Origin: Plasmodium coatneyi
Taxonomy: Eukaryota > Apicomplexa > Aconoidasida > Haemosporida > Plasmodiidae
DNA length: 64,000 nt
Direction: 5' to 3'
Assembly (NCBI RefSeq): GCF_001680005.1
Contig: NC_033564.1
Location: 744,001 to 808,000, forward strand
A model generated the notes under the pieces. That model searched no databases and had not been told where the DNA came from. It saw nothing but the letters and a program-made list of their open reading frames with translations. Numbering within the stretch: position 1 is the first letter of the stretch; each line of letters begins with the position of its first letter. Shown piece by piece: positions 23,393 to 35,100 of this stretch. The translations under genes and the position numbers were made by a program.

Positions 23393-25610
23393 AGTGGCTC
23401 CCGGGCACAGCGGTGAAAATGAACCCTGAACAAGTGGAAGAGACACGAGGAGGAATGCCCCATTTTTACCTGCACATGTTCATATAATATTCTTTTTTTT
23501 TTTTTTTTTTCTTTGGCGTATGCATATGTATGTACACAACTTTTCGTGTTGCCCCCCCATTTTTTGATGATCACACGAAAATGCGCAAAAAGATGAAATG
23601 ACGCTAACGGGTTGTGCCAAGTTGATGTAAAGAAGGACAGTTGACATTGTCGCTGCGTTGAATTGTGCAGTTGTTGGAAGCAGGGGTGAGGAATACCTAG
23701 AATGTTTCAGTCAGACGGAAGGCAAATATGGAAGGAAGCTAATTGGCGTCCTTTTCCAAAACGATGATAAGAGAGAAAGCACCTCACATGGACAGAGGGG
23801 CGGCACCCCCCGGCGTTGTTGCGTAGTCATTTCGAGCAGCCATTTTGTGTGACCCTTTTTGCGTAATCCCTTATGCGTGATCCTTTTTGCGCGATCCTTT
23901 TGGCGCGCTCATTAGAGTTACTCCCCTTTTATTTTTAACCGTGTGTGTGCACGTATGTTGACCTTTTTTCCCCCTGCAGGAATATGCTCACCCAGGGGAG
24001 AAATTACCTATATATTTTTTTTTTCACTTTCTTAACTACATTAAAGCATTAATTAATGTCACACAAAGGTACGGATCCTGTGTCGTAACGTCGTACACAG
24101 GTTGCACGAAGGAATGATTACCAAACGTGTGGCAGTTAGGAAGGGAGGAAAATGGGCCAAACTGGGCGAATAAAAAAGACACATTTGCGAAAGACAGACT
24201 CGCCTCTACCTTTGTCACCACGTGACGATCAGTTAAATTATTCTGAGGGGCACAACTGTGGTCAGGTCATGTGTGATTACCCCATTAGTGATGAGTCACT
24301 TTCTTCCCCGTCCAGCTGACTCCTTCAAAGGTTAGCAGCGTAAAAATTCGCTCGTCCGCTTGTAAAAAAAAAATGAATAAAGAAATGGATTTTCCAAAAG
24401 GGGATACGCGGGTTGGGTAGGACGGGCAGCGTTCGTTCTGATTTGGCTGTGCGGATTTGCGCTGGATGATTGCCGGGAAACGTCGCCTTCAAAGGTATTC
24501 ACACGTGTATACGTTCATTCTGGACGTAATGGGAGGAACGTAAAAAGTGGTTAATATGAGTTGGCACAATTGAACACAGCGTGACAGGAGTTGGAAATGC
24601 CGCGTTATGTAACCCCGCTCGTCCCGCAGCAGTGTTGACTCTGTTGGGAAGTGGGGGTCCAATTTTACGTGTCTTTGGCCTGCCCCAAATTAACGCACTT
24701 GTGCATGCAAAATGGTGCAAAATTGTTTTTCTGCCCGTTTTGTTACTTTTGTAAATTTTGGCGGGTTTTCCAGTTGGGCCATATTTGCCGCTTCACATTT
24801 CACCGCGTCTTTCCCTTTGGCCAGTCGCTGCTACGACAGTGGGGAATTATTTAACCGCTCTGCTATGTACCTCTTCCCCCTGCGGCCATGCGCATAAAGA
24901 GTTGCCTTCACCAACGAACACACACACCAACAGATGACACTCTGCACGCCTTCTAATACATCGTTCCGTAACCTACCCCCACAGGGGGAGATCCACCTTA
25001 AGAAAATATTCGTTCATAGTAGCTATAATTTAACTGTGTGGAATTTTTTTTTTTTTTTTTTTTTTTTTCTTGTCCTACCGAGGGGAGATGTGTGCACCAA
25101 ACAGTGTGGCACGGGCAGACACTGTTGTGAAGACATATAGTGGGTAATTGGGATGTCACACCATCAACAAACCATATTTCAAGGATGCCTACTCTTAACT
25201 GCACATTTTTAACCTCTATGGTTTGCTATTTTTTCTTCCCATATTGGATATTACAGCCACATTAACCCTCCTTCCACAAGTACATCCTTTTCAGTCATCT
25301 CCCCCTGAGGTGACTTCCTTTGCCAAAGCTGAATAGTTGGCTATATGTACAACACTACACCTGTGCATATATTTTTTCTTAATTTGGTAAGTTGCGCGAT
25401 TGGTTAGTCGCTAAACAGAAGTTGTGACTTCCGCATGGGTGCCTTCTCATATGTGCACACATTTGGTAGAGTCTCAAATTTGGAACACAGTCCCGATAAT
25501 CCCATCTGCCATTTCTTTAGAAAGCAACCCAGGAATGCTAACAGATAGACAGGCTCCAACAGACAAATTAACAGATCGGGGGGGTTATCAAAGCTGATGC
25601 CACTTCTGCC
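23393..25610. other. 2.2-kb intergenic region between two plus-strand genes
   Basis: It contains poly(T) runs at 23493-23510 and 25044-25068. No open frame has convincing coding composition. The part nearest 25611 should hold the promoter of the proline-rich membrane protein. Confidence 0.55.
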
Positions 25611-26651
25611 ATGAATAACCCTGTAGAAGTTGTTGTCCCCCATTTGAGGCGTCCAGGCAATTCAAACGGAATAAAAAATGAAGCACAGATAGAGTCCATG
25701 GGGGGAAGCGCCAACAACATTAGTCTGCACGATGATCATGCTTATGCCAGTGATGACCTCCCTGGAGAATTCCACACAACGGGGGATGTCCCCCCTGGAG
25801 GACAAAAAGGAAGGAAAAAAAGGATGTTCAGAATAAAGAAAAAAAAATCACTGACACCATTGCATAATAATGATTTTTCCCAAGGGGGGGAAGCGAAAGT
25901 TTCTGATGTGGCTCTGGAGTCATTTGCAATAACAAGGAAGCAAAGGCGCTCTCCACTGCTGGGCAAGGGGGTTGTAGAAAGCTCCAACATCCAGCTGACG
26001 AGCAAACTGAACCCCACCCTGTCTCTGGTTGCCTCCAAAGCCGTGGACGGACTCCTTGGTGGTGTTCATAAACACATGCAAGGGCCTTTTTCTCTTGACC
26101 TCGATGGAACGAATAACTCTCCTCTAGCCAATCCGATTGTCACTCCAAATTTATACTCAAATCTGAACAACCCATTTAATATGCAAAATGGCATCCCCCC
26201 TGCGGGTGCCCCGGTTCCAAGTGCACCTGCCCCGATGGCCATTCCGACCCAAACGGCACAAGTGCCCATTCCAAATGCACAACCACAACCCCCTAGTGTA
26301 GCCACAGAAACAGCCGCACCAACGGCTACAGCCCCAATGGCTTCTCCAACAATACCACCCCCACCTGCCGCCACCGCAGGAGTGCCCCCCCCACCGGGGA
26401 TCCAACTCCCCGCAAACGCAATGGCATACCCACAAATGAATATGCAAAATCTTATGTCAGCAAATCATATGGCGCAAAATCCAGCCTTCAACATACACCC
26501 TACTGCCACTAATTTAAGGGATGATCCAGGGAACGTAAATTACAATGAAGTCGTCACAATAACAATTGGCATAGTTATTTGCCTCTTCCTCTTTTGTTTC
26601 GTTTTTGGCTGCTTCGTGAAGATGTGCAAACCGGGGAAGAGACGCCGTTGA
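25611..26651 (+). CDS. Proline/alanine-rich protein with a C-terminal membrane anchor
   Basis: Single-exon, 346 aa from ATG (MNNPVEVVVPHLRRPG). There is no signal peptide. Residues ~1-150 are polar with basic clusters (QKGRKKRMFRIKKKKS). Residues ~195-275 are a Pro/Ala-rich, low-complexity segment (PPAGAPVPSAPAPMAIP). Residues ~315-336 form one hydrophobic helix (ITIGIVICLFLFCFVFGCF), followed by only ~10 basic residues (KMCKPGKRRR). That arrangement is typical of a tail-anchored protein facing the cytosol. The polybasic tail favours a particular insertion site, but none can be named. I do not recognise a family; it looks like a Plasmodium-specific protein. Confidence 0.82.
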   Translation: MNNPVEVVVPHLRRPGNSNGIKNEAQIESMGGSANNISLHDDHAYASDDLPGEFHTTGDVPPGGQKGRKKRMFRIKKKKSLTPLHNNDFSQGGEAKVSDVALESFAITRKQRRSPLLGKGVVESSNIQLTSKLNPTLSLVASKAVDGLLGGVHKHMQGPFSLDLDGTNNSPLANPIVTPNLYSNLNNPFNMQNGIPPAGAPVPSAPAPMAIPTQTAQVPIPNAQPQPPSVATETAAPTATAPMASPTIPPPPAATAGVPPPPGIQLPANAMAYPQMNMQNLMSANHMAQNPAFNIHPTATNLRDDPGNVNYNEVVTITIGIVICLFLFCFVFGCFVKMCKPGKRRR

Positions 26652-26882
26652 GTGGGGGTGCACGCAGCAACCCAAGCAGCTTTAAAATCAACGGAGCGCG
26701 TACCGTACCGTACGGTGAGTAGGACCCCTTTCCCACTCTACCTTGCGGGGTGCTCCCCGATTGGCAGATATCGACCCGTATATGATGTTTCTCCCATTCT
26801 TACGTGTGGAATTTCTCTTGAACTTCCTTTTTTTTTTTGTATGCCTTTTTTCCCCAGTGTTACTTCCACTGTGAACTACCCC

Positions 26883-28487
26883 TCATTGCACGATTATCGA
26901 GTAGTATGTCTTTTTGCCCAATCCCAAAATGGCATAGTAATTTCCATCCTTGGCTTTTACAAAGGAAGACGGTAAACTTAATTTGTATTTGGCATTATCT
27001 ATGAGTTGTTTGTTCAGGTAGATACACCTCTGGGCCACTTTCTCCTTGGCTTCCTTATTAGTGGACGCCACTTCGAATTTGCGCAAAATGTGCACAATGC
27101 TTATGTCGTTTTTTTGTAATTCATTTTTGCTAATTAGGATAAAGGGGAACACCTTCAGCTGGTCGACCCGGTCAATCACTGCAAACTCGTCCTCCTTTAG
27201 AAGTCTACTTAGTGTGTGAATTGTGTGCACAGTTTCTGCTCCGTAAATAAATGTGGTGACGTAGTCGGCGAGTTTTTCCTTCGCTCGGTTGATCAGGGCA
27301 TCGTCATGGTTATCCACATGGTCATCCCCATGGTCATCCACATGGTCATCCACATGGTCATCACCCCCCCCTGAAGTAACCCCACTTGGAGGATCCCCCT
27401 TTTGGACGTCCAAATCGGTGAGCATAGAAACGTAAGAATGAACCTGCTGGTCGTCGATGTTTCTTAAAAAGTTCCAAAAGAGAAAAGGGGGGGTATACTC
27501 CTTATCAATCCAGATGGGTATTTTCCTATTCTGCTCAAATTGGGATTTGCTATATTTCGTGTTATTCTTATGAAGCAGCAAATTGGTAGTTAGTCCATAC
27601 AGCTGCGTGTTGTGCATGTGCTGGCATAGTTCGATGCCCGACTGGATGTTTCCCCATTGGTCCGATCCCCCTATTTGTATAAAGCACCTGTACTTCCTAA
27701 ACAAATGGACAAAATCGTACGATTGCAAAATAAGGTAGTTTAGATCCTTCAGCGTTAAATTGTTGCCTTTCAATTTGTCCTTAAAACATTCTTTTTTTAA
27801 AATTTTGTGAAGGGAGAAGTGCTGCCCGTGGGTTAGGAAGTCGGTTAAGTCCATTTGGCTGTACCATTGTCTGTTGTTTACTATGGTGAGCGACCCTCTG
27901 TCGGGCGGGTGGATGGAAAATTCTTCCAGGGGGGACGTGCCCATATTAGATGTCCCCCCGGGGGACGTCCCAATATTAGGCGCTTCCCCCCGAAGGAGCA
28001 ACCTAATAATGCTCCTCCTTATGCTCTCTTCATTGTGGCAGATTTCCTCCTCAATTGGTCTCCTCCGTTCTGCCTGTTGAAAGGACGGGTCCCCAATCTT
28101 CGTTGTGCTTCCCCCCAGCAGTACCACCACGTCCGTATTATGGTTCCGCAGAATGTCTAGTGTGATTAACTGTACGAGGTTCCCCAAGTGAAGGTACTTG
28201 CAGTTCACGTCAATTCCTAGGTAGACTGCTTTCCTCTTTTCCCTCTTCGGTTCCGTCTCATTATTATACAATATGGCATCCACACCTTTTACGTCACTTA
28301 CGTAGTGGATTAACTTCCGTTCGAACAACTTCTTTAATGCCTTCGACTTTATTTCGTGCTTCTCCGTTTGGCTGTCCCCCAAGGGGGGCTTCCCTGAGAT
28401 GAGACTTTTATGCGGTTGGAACTTATAGCATTGGATTTGCACTACATGGGTGAGGAGAAGCAGCAAGTAGAGGGACGACCCCACCAT
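26883..28487 (-). CDS. Tyrosyl-tRNA synthetase, apicoplast-type
   Basis: Single-exon on the minus strand, 534 aa from the first ATG (MVGSSLYLLLLLTHVVQIQC); the frame extends upstream only to GTG. It charges organellar tRNA-Tyr. The N-terminus is a hydrophobic signal peptide followed by a basic, transit-like stretch, the bipartite leader of apicoplast proteins. Class I signatures are HLGN at 100-103 (HIGH position) and KYSKS at 311-315 (KMSKS position), with the tyrosine-binding motif QIGGSDQWGN near 271. The C-terminus resembles an S4-type RNA-binding domain. Two low-complexity inserts are present: GTS repeats at ~172-188 and a DDHV repeat at ~376-396. It is of bacterial type. The gene is head-to-head with an ICT1-like factor. 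Confidence 0.93.
   Translation of the reverse strand: MVGSSLYLLLLLTHVVQIQCYKFQPHKSLISGKPPLGDSQTEKHEIKSKALKKLFERKLIHYVSDVKGVDAILYNNETEPKREKRKAVYLGIDVNCKYLHLGNLVQLITLDILRNHNTDVVVLLGGSTTKIGDPSFQQAERRRPIEEEICHNEESIRRSIIRLLLRGEAPNIGTSPGGTSNMGTSPLEEFSIHPPDRGSLTIVNNRQWYSQMDLTDFLTHGQHFSLHKILKKECFKDKLKGNNLTLKDLNYLILQSYDFVHLFRKYRCFIQIGGSDQWGNIQSGIELCQHMHNTQLYGLTTNLLLHKNNTKYSKSQFEQNRKIPIWIDKEYTPPFLFWNFLRNIDDQQVHSYVSMLTDLDVQKGDPPSGVTSGGGDDHVDDHVDDHGDDHVDNHDDALINRAKEKLADYVTTFIYGAETVHTIHTLSRLLKEDEFAVIDRVDQLKVFPFILISKNELQKNDISIVHILRKFEVASTNKEAKEKVAQRCIYLNKQLIDNAKYKLSLPSSFVKAKDGNYYAILGLGKKTYYSIIVQ
27305..27366 (-). repeat. In-frame 12-base repeat encoding DDHV units in TyrRS
   Basis: On the minus strand, successive near-identical 12-base units encode D-D-H-V, D-D-H-V, D-D-H-G, D-D-H-V and D-N-H-D at about residues 376-396. 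Because the unit is a multiple of three, copy-number change keeps the frame. The repeat lies between the KMSKS loop and the C-terminal domain. Confidence 0.85.
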
Positions 28488-28780
28488 CGTCCGCCTCGTC
28501 CATTTTATGCGGCGTAGGGGAGGTGTTAATTTGGTAGGCCCAACTTTTACCACTCCTCTTCGATGCCTATCCCCTAGCCCCCTTTCGCATGGGGACAACA
28601 ACTCCACTGGAGAGTCAACACTTTAGGACGCCCAAAGGAAGTGAAAAAAACAATCGATGGAGGGGGAATCAAATTTTGATACACGAACGAGCACGCAAAT
28701 ATGTGGTGCCTTTTTATTCTTTCCCCCCCGGGTCAACTCGCGCACATTGGCCATTCCACGTAGCGGCATGTGACTGTGTG

Positions 28781-28829
<49 letters not shown>

Positions 28830-29018
28830 GCTTATCCTTTTTACGCACCTGCAGTGTATGGCCACAAAAATGAGACCAACCTACCTGCGCCTCAGTGGCC
28901 TACCTGAAGAAACAGCTAAACAGATCGTTGGACCAAGTGATTCCCCCTTTTACCATTCCACCCTTCCACACCCAAGGGGATGCGTTCCCAAAATGGGCAG
29001 GCCTAACTCCCCCCAATA
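28488..29018. promoter_or_regulatory. Divergent promoter between TyrRS and ICT1-like genes, with 43-T run
   Basis: This 531-bp stretch separates the two head-to-head organellar translation genes and must serve both. It contains the longest homopolymer I found in the window, T at 28783-28825. Poly(dA:dT) tracts generally disfavour nucleosomes, so this could mark the open promoter core. That function is inferred. Confidence 0.55.
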
Positions 29019-30150
29019 ATGCTCTCCCTAAGTAGGAAGCTGCGGTTGTCGTTCGAAATCCCCTTCAGCCAAATTCAGAAAATCACGGCCCGGTCGTCGG
29101 GTCCAGGGGGGCAGAGCGTCAACAAGGTTAGCAGTCTTCCAACCAGATGCACCATTAATCCACACCTTCACGGGAAATAAAAATGCCCCCTTATTACACT
29201 CCTTTTAAGTCACCACCTTCTTTTACTTCTTCCCATCCCCCCTCCGAACGACAGGCAGAAAGCAAAGTGCAGCTTCGCTTCAACGTGGACACGGCCAAGT
29301 GGATCCCCCCCGCCGTTAAGGACAATTTAAAGTAAAGCAAAAAGTGAGGCGTTTAAAATTGTCCAAATGGGGAAGGAAGTGACGCCTACGTATTGCTTCT
29401 ACCCAACAAATGCCACTTATCCCTGCTTCGATTCCCTCCAGGAAGATCCACAAGAATAAACTGAACAAGAACAACGAGCTCATCATCGAGTGCGAAGGTA
29501 GGTAATCCTCAAAGGGGGGAAACTCTACAACGGCAGTAACACCTGTGGAGGCCTTTTTCCATCTCATTCTACTTTTGACCCATTTTTTTCATTTTTACCT
29601 CCCCGGCAATCGTCCTTTACACATGCAGAGACACCCTCGCAGATATCCAACTACAAAATTTGCGCCGACAAGTTAAGGGCCCTCCTGGAGGAAGCCGAGG
29701 TAGGCCTCTTTCCCCATCCATTCATTAGTGAACACTCCCTGTGAAACTTGGATCCACCCATGTATATTATCCCGCTTCACACACTTTTCTCTCAGAATTA
29801 CAAGGAAAAAACCAAACACACGTCGGTCAAGGATTTTATACACTTGATAAAGACGGATGAGCAGGTAGGGAGAGTGTAACCTTCCTTCCCCCCTTTGGGT
29901 TGCTAGCCCGTTCAGCGTGGCGCTTTTTCCGCTTCCTTTTTGTGCAGCCATTTTTTTGGGGGTACTTCCATTTCCCCCTTTTTTCTTTTCTACACAAAGT
30001 TGAGTATCAATGTACGCACGCTGCATTCCGACGTGTGCACTAAACCTACGTGCGCATTCCACCACACAGATAAAACGGTATAAGGATGCCCTAATTGATC
30101 GGAAGAAAAAACGAAGGGAGAGGAAGTTTAACAAACGTGATTACGATTGA
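29019..30150 (+). CDS. ICT1/ArfB-type peptidyl-tRNA hydrolase (ribosome rescue release factor)
   Basis: Six exons on the plus strand: 29019-29126, 29255-29331, 29442-29497, 29629-29699, 29796-29864 and 30070-30150. They sum to 462 nt (153 aa), all GT/AG and in phase. The protein hydrolyses peptidyl-tRNA on stalled organellar ribosomes without needing a stop codon. Evidence: the GGQ motif at residues 30-32 in RSSGPGGQSVNK, the compact RF-1 catalytic fold, absence of a codon-recognition domain, and a basic tail (DRKKKRRERKFNKRDYD) like the one that enters the mRNA channel in ArfB/ICT1. The length is close to bacterial ArfB. There is little or no leader peptide, so mitochondrial targeting would depend on the first few basic residues (MLSLSRKLRLS). 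It is neither RF1 nor RF2. Confidence 0.92.
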
Positions 30151-30396
30151 GCGCATTTAGGCAGTTTCAAAAGGTTTCAGGCATTTTGCACCATCGCATG
30201 GGTATGGCTTTTGCAGTGGACGGGGAGAAGTTACAAATTGTCACTCCATGCAGGGTGAAAAACTCAGATCGGTATGCAGATCAGCCAAACGGATAACCGA
30301 AGTGGGAACCATTCAGGAGTAATCCCACAGGAACGTCTAAAGATATGAACAGCCCCGTCTGCTGGTGTGTGCATTAACACTTATCTGCGTACCTTT

Positions 30397-30433
<37 letters not shown>

Positions 30434-31202
30434 CTTTTTTCCTTTTTTAACCCTGTTGGGATTTCCGGCTGGCTAGCCAACTAGCCAAACTGACAAATCC
30501 ACATAAAACCGCCTAAATAATTTTTTAAAAATTATTTAAAAGGGGAATTTAAAATTTTTGCATTTTTTTTAAAATATACAAGTGCGCACATTTACATGGG
30601 CATTGAAAAAAGGGGGGCAAGAAAAACCGCATGAGACGACTGTGGAGGGTGAAGCACATACATGGGGTGGTGTACTTATCTGTGTAAACATGTGGCGTAT
30701 TTGTCTGTTTAAACATGTGCAGTAGTTATCTGCTTAAATATATATGAGCAGATATACATGTGTTTGTATGCTTGTGTAAGTTTACGCGGCAATATGGATG
30801 GTACAAGTGGGCAGCACAGGTACGTTACACATACGCATTGGCGCACGTCTGGACTGGGAATAACTGAAGTTGTTCCTCACACCCTGTGTTAAAAAATTGG
30901 TAGGTAGTTTACGTATTTCTGCCTTTTAGTGGTCATAAAGGAAGCTGGAATAAACATATATGTGTGTTTACATGCATGCGCGTATTGGACGTGTACCATG
31001 CACGTGTATTCACGTGGGGGATGGACACTCCTATTTTTGCGCTGCTTTCTCTTCCGAGTTAGATGATCGTGGAGATAGCTAACTCGGACAGCATCCTCTG
31101 CATGGCTCTTACGTATACTTATTTTTCCACGTATTTCCCCACATAATATTTCACCACGTATTTCGCACTTCCCCTCTACTGAACGGACGATTGTACCGCG
31201 CC
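30151..31202. other. Intergenic region between convergent ICT1-like and RAN genes
   Basis: Both neighbours end here, so it should contain two 3' UTRs and polyadenylation sites. It has a 31-A run (30399-30429), a 25-bp perfect palindrome (30514-30538) and AT-rich sequence after it. No coding region is seen. Confidence 0.6.
30514..30538. repeat. 25-bp AT palindrome between convergent genes
   Basis: The 12-base arms (TAAATAATTTTT and AAAAATTATTTA) are perfect complements around a single central T. It could form a hairpin in either transcript. It lies 364 bp past the ICT1-like stop and 665 bp past the RAN stop. Confidence 0.85.
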
Positions 31203-31992
31203 TCAATTTTCGATATCCTCCTCGTCGATAGCCACGGCTGCTGCCTGTTCCAACTCCTTCTCGGCCTCCCTGACGATATTCAGGTCTATCTGGAATTCTG
31301 GAGCCTTTGCGTGCTCGCCCACGAATACGAGATTTGGCTGGTTGGATAATCTTCTAGCTAGCCATAAAAATGGTTTCTCAAAATTGTAGTTGGACCTGGC
31401 AGACAAATCATAATATTGCAAATTTCTCTTCCTGTGGAATTGTATTTGTCTGGACTTCACTTGTCTGTCCTTCACGTCTACCTTATTTCCGACTAGCACC
31501 ATAGGGATGGTTTCGCAAACTCGGGTAATATCTCTGTACCAGTTCGGGACGTTCTTGTAGGTAATACGGGATGACACATCGAACATGATAATAGCACAGT
31601 CACTCTTTATGTAGTATCCATCTCTCAGTCCTCCGAACTTTTCCTGGCCGGCTGTATCCCACACGTTAAATTGGGTCTTCCCAAAGTTGGTTTGAAATTT
31701 CAATGGGTGCACTTCGACACCGAGGGTGGCTGCGATGGGTCACAGGGAATCAGGAGTAAATTTGCGGTGAAGCAGCAACAGACTTGCAGTGGGTACAGTA
31801 AACGCTTGTCACCCCCAATGAACGGAGCATTCACAAACACCCCTCTAGGGGATGCTCCTCCGAAATTCACTTACGAATATATTTCTTCTCAAATTCTCCC
31901 GTAAGATGCCTCTTCACAAATGTAGTTTTTCCTACACCACCATCCCCAACTAAAATGAGTTTATACTGTGGTATGAATTCTTGTGAGTCCAT
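31203..31992 (-). CDS. RAN: RAN, GTP-binding nuclear transport GTPase
   Basis: Two exons on the minus strand: 31992-31875 and 31729-31203, total 645 nt, 214 aa, the usual Ran length. The intron splits codon 40 after the first base (KKYI-P-TLGVEVHP). Ran controls cargo loading and release by importins and exportins, and spindle assembly. G-protein motifs are intact: GDGGVGKT (P-loop, 17-24), the switch I TLGVEVHP, DTAGQEKFGGLRDGYY (switch II), NKVD and SAR(S). The catalytic Gln in AGQ is kept. The acidic C-terminus ends DEEDIEN rather than the animal DEDDDL. There is no prenylation site, as expected for Ran. Confidence 0.97.
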
Positions 31993-32147
31993 TTTGTGTT
32001 TATGTCTGCAAGGGGGGGTTAACAGATTGGTACAGGAATATGTGCGTAGAAAACAAAGCGGGAACAGCAGAAGGGGCGACAAGCCACACTAGTTCCTGTT
32101 TGTGGTAAGGGAAACTAATCCCCTATGAATGGACCACGGTCAAGCAG

Positions 32148-32180
<33 letters not shown>

Positions 32181-35100
32181 AACTAGCCATTTGAGCACAT
32201 CACAGGAGTTAATTGACGACACAAGGAGAAACACGCCATGCATAACGAGCAATAAGAACTACGTCTGCCCTTCACATATGATGCAATTCAAAATGTTGAG
32301 ACGATATGGAAAAGTTCCTTCACCCCAAGAAAAAATACACATGTACCTGCGTGCAAATGAAGCAATGATCATTTGTGCAGCGCGATTGTAGACAATTGCA
32401 TGCACATGTGTAGGCACACGCAACAACACGTGCACGATGGACACCCGTACGCTCTGTCCTCCCTCACTTTATGCTCCCAACTGAATGGCGAGCTACTGGA
32501 CGGGCTGGCAAACGTGTGCACTTTGTATTCTTCCCACACGGGATCGTACTCACTGCGTCACGCCGCCGATTGGTCAATAGTTCACCCTGCCTCCGTTTCG
32601 TTTTAATCTACGCATGGGGGAGGAACAACCAATGTGGGGGCTAAGCACCTCGGGGAGGGAGAAACTAAGTGAGCACAAAACCAACAGAAGGAGTAGCACA
32701 CTGAGTAAGGCAAACAGGAGGGACGCCACAACAGCTGAACAGCGGAGTGACGGAGCTACGCAGAATGAACGGGCGATATGTAGGCAACACAACAAACAAG
32801 GAGGGGAAGGAGGCTAATACAAAAAAAAGAAAAAAAAGAAGTAGGGAATAAGGAACTATGCGAATAAAAATAAAAATATATATCTACGCAATGGATGAAC
32901 AAGCAGAGTGGCTATATTGGTTGCTCAGCTGGGATAGGCATATAAACGTTTGGCATAGCGCAGTTCTCGTAGGTTTCTCTCCGTACGTATATATCGCTCT
33001 GTAGCATTCTTTTACTTACTTAAAAAGGGGAGGGCAGCAAATAAAACCAAGGAAATGGGGGAAAAAAAAACAAAATAAATATATTAGGAAAAGCAAAACT
33101 TTTTATTTAAAAAGGCTTTTATAAGGATGAAGGGGAAAGAAAAAGGAAAAAAGGAAAAAAGAAAAAGGAGGCAACTTTCGATGGAGTAAAAATTACATTT
33201 ATGTGAGAAATGGATGCGAAAAAAAAAAAAATAATAAATAAAATAATGAAGAGAGAACTCGTAACTCGCTTAACTGGAACAAGTAAAAGAAAAATACAAA
33301 AATTAAATTTTACCCCTTTCGCCGAAACTGCATTAACTTGGTAAGTATACAATCTTTGGCGGATTAAAAAAAGTTGATGGTGGAGTATAGTATTTTTTTT
33401 TTTTTTTTTTTTGTAGCCTTGCTTGGTTATAGGGGGAAGCCTTTTCTTTTTTTTTTTTTTTTTTAACCCCCACGCGGGATATTACTCTGTTATACGCATA
33501 CAGCGCAAAAGCTGAATTGTGCGTACGGCAATGGTATGGCAATTTGTATGCAAATTTTGTAAGGCCATTTTTCGGCAATTTTTGCGCAAGTTTTGTTAAA
33601 TATCAACGCGGTACTCTCGTGTGCAGTACGGCATGCATACATTTTGCGGGTACCCCCCCGGGGGAAAGAACAAGCATATGGCGAATGACATGTCACACGG
33701 TAATGCTAATTCTCACGCAGTGCCCCGGAGGTACAGTACCGCCTCCCCCTCCAAATTCGTTCTGTATGCGCCGTTTCCGGGGGCTACCAATCGTACATAT
33801 AACAGCGCAAATGCGTATGACCAAGCGGCATATAAATTAAACCATATATGGCGCAGGTACGCAATGTATTCCCTTCCACCCGCGCTGCCTATGTATCGGA
33901 GGAGTGCCTGCACGCACATGTCAACACATGTGACAAGAGGGTTTTGTGAGTGGAGAGCGATCCTCTGTAATAATAATACTCCCTTACGCAGTAGTTCTGC
34001 AGGCGGGGATGCGAACAGAAATTACAGTGTGGAGTAGCCCTTGGTGGCTATCTGTACGGTGAGCGAGGCGTTGACGAATAGGATGGCACGCCGCGGTTAG
34101 GTGAAGTAACCAACGTGCGTTGTGGGTGTGACGAAGGTGAGGAATGCTCTCGTCGTTCTTTTGTAACCGTTACTGCCAATTTTTTTGGAACTAAAGAAAA
34201 AAATTTTCCCTTTGCGCCGGCACACGATAATGGAGCGGTGTGCCCGTTTTTAACAAGGTAAGGAGGAGAGTTTCCTTTTTTCCTATAATGCCCGCAAAGG
34301 TTTCGGGACGCTGCCAAGTGAGGGTACCCCAGAAAAAGGCGTCCCTTAAATCTTTGCCTTTTTGTGCTGGTTGGTATGGGGGGAAAAAGCTAAAGGTGGG
34401 CAAAATAAACGTGTACTTTGTAGAGTTTTCACGCTATGCGAGCTTCATACCCGTTACGCAAATAAAAACGCAATCTCGACAGACCCTATGGAAGGAGTCC
34501 AGCACGGTTGGCACATCGGTGGATTGGCGTGTGTGTCCGCATTATCTGTACATTATTTTTACGTAAAAAAGGGAAGGTACGTGCACCCGCGGGCGCAGGT
34601 TTGTTCCCCCCCTTTGGTAGGTTCCCGATGGGATGGTTCAAATTGTTGCACTGCCACGTTGCTGTCTTTGCCAACTTGTGAACTTGTTGGGGAATGCCCT
34701 CTGCCGTCTGTACATCCATATGGGGGCGCCTAATTTGGCTCGCAAAAAATATGAACAGGTCAGAATTTTTTTTTTTAAATAGCGGAAAAACAGCCAAAAT
34801 GGGGCAACCTCCTGGTCAAAAAAAAAAAAAAAAAAAAATACCCACTTTACGGCCACACATTGCAGTGAGTAGCCCAACGTGGTGTCGGTAGCACCGAGCG
34901 GTTCATCAGAGGTGTCTCTTTTTGTACACTCGAACGTGGAGGACTTCTTCTCCCCGTTTCGGCTGACCCTTTCAAGTATTGCATTTTTACAAAGTAGCAT
35001 GTGTCGTTAATGTAGTTCCCCCTTTTTTCTGACACTGCTTGGGTGATTTTTCAATGGCGCAAGGATAATGATGATTATGTTTGATCCTCCCCCAATGATC

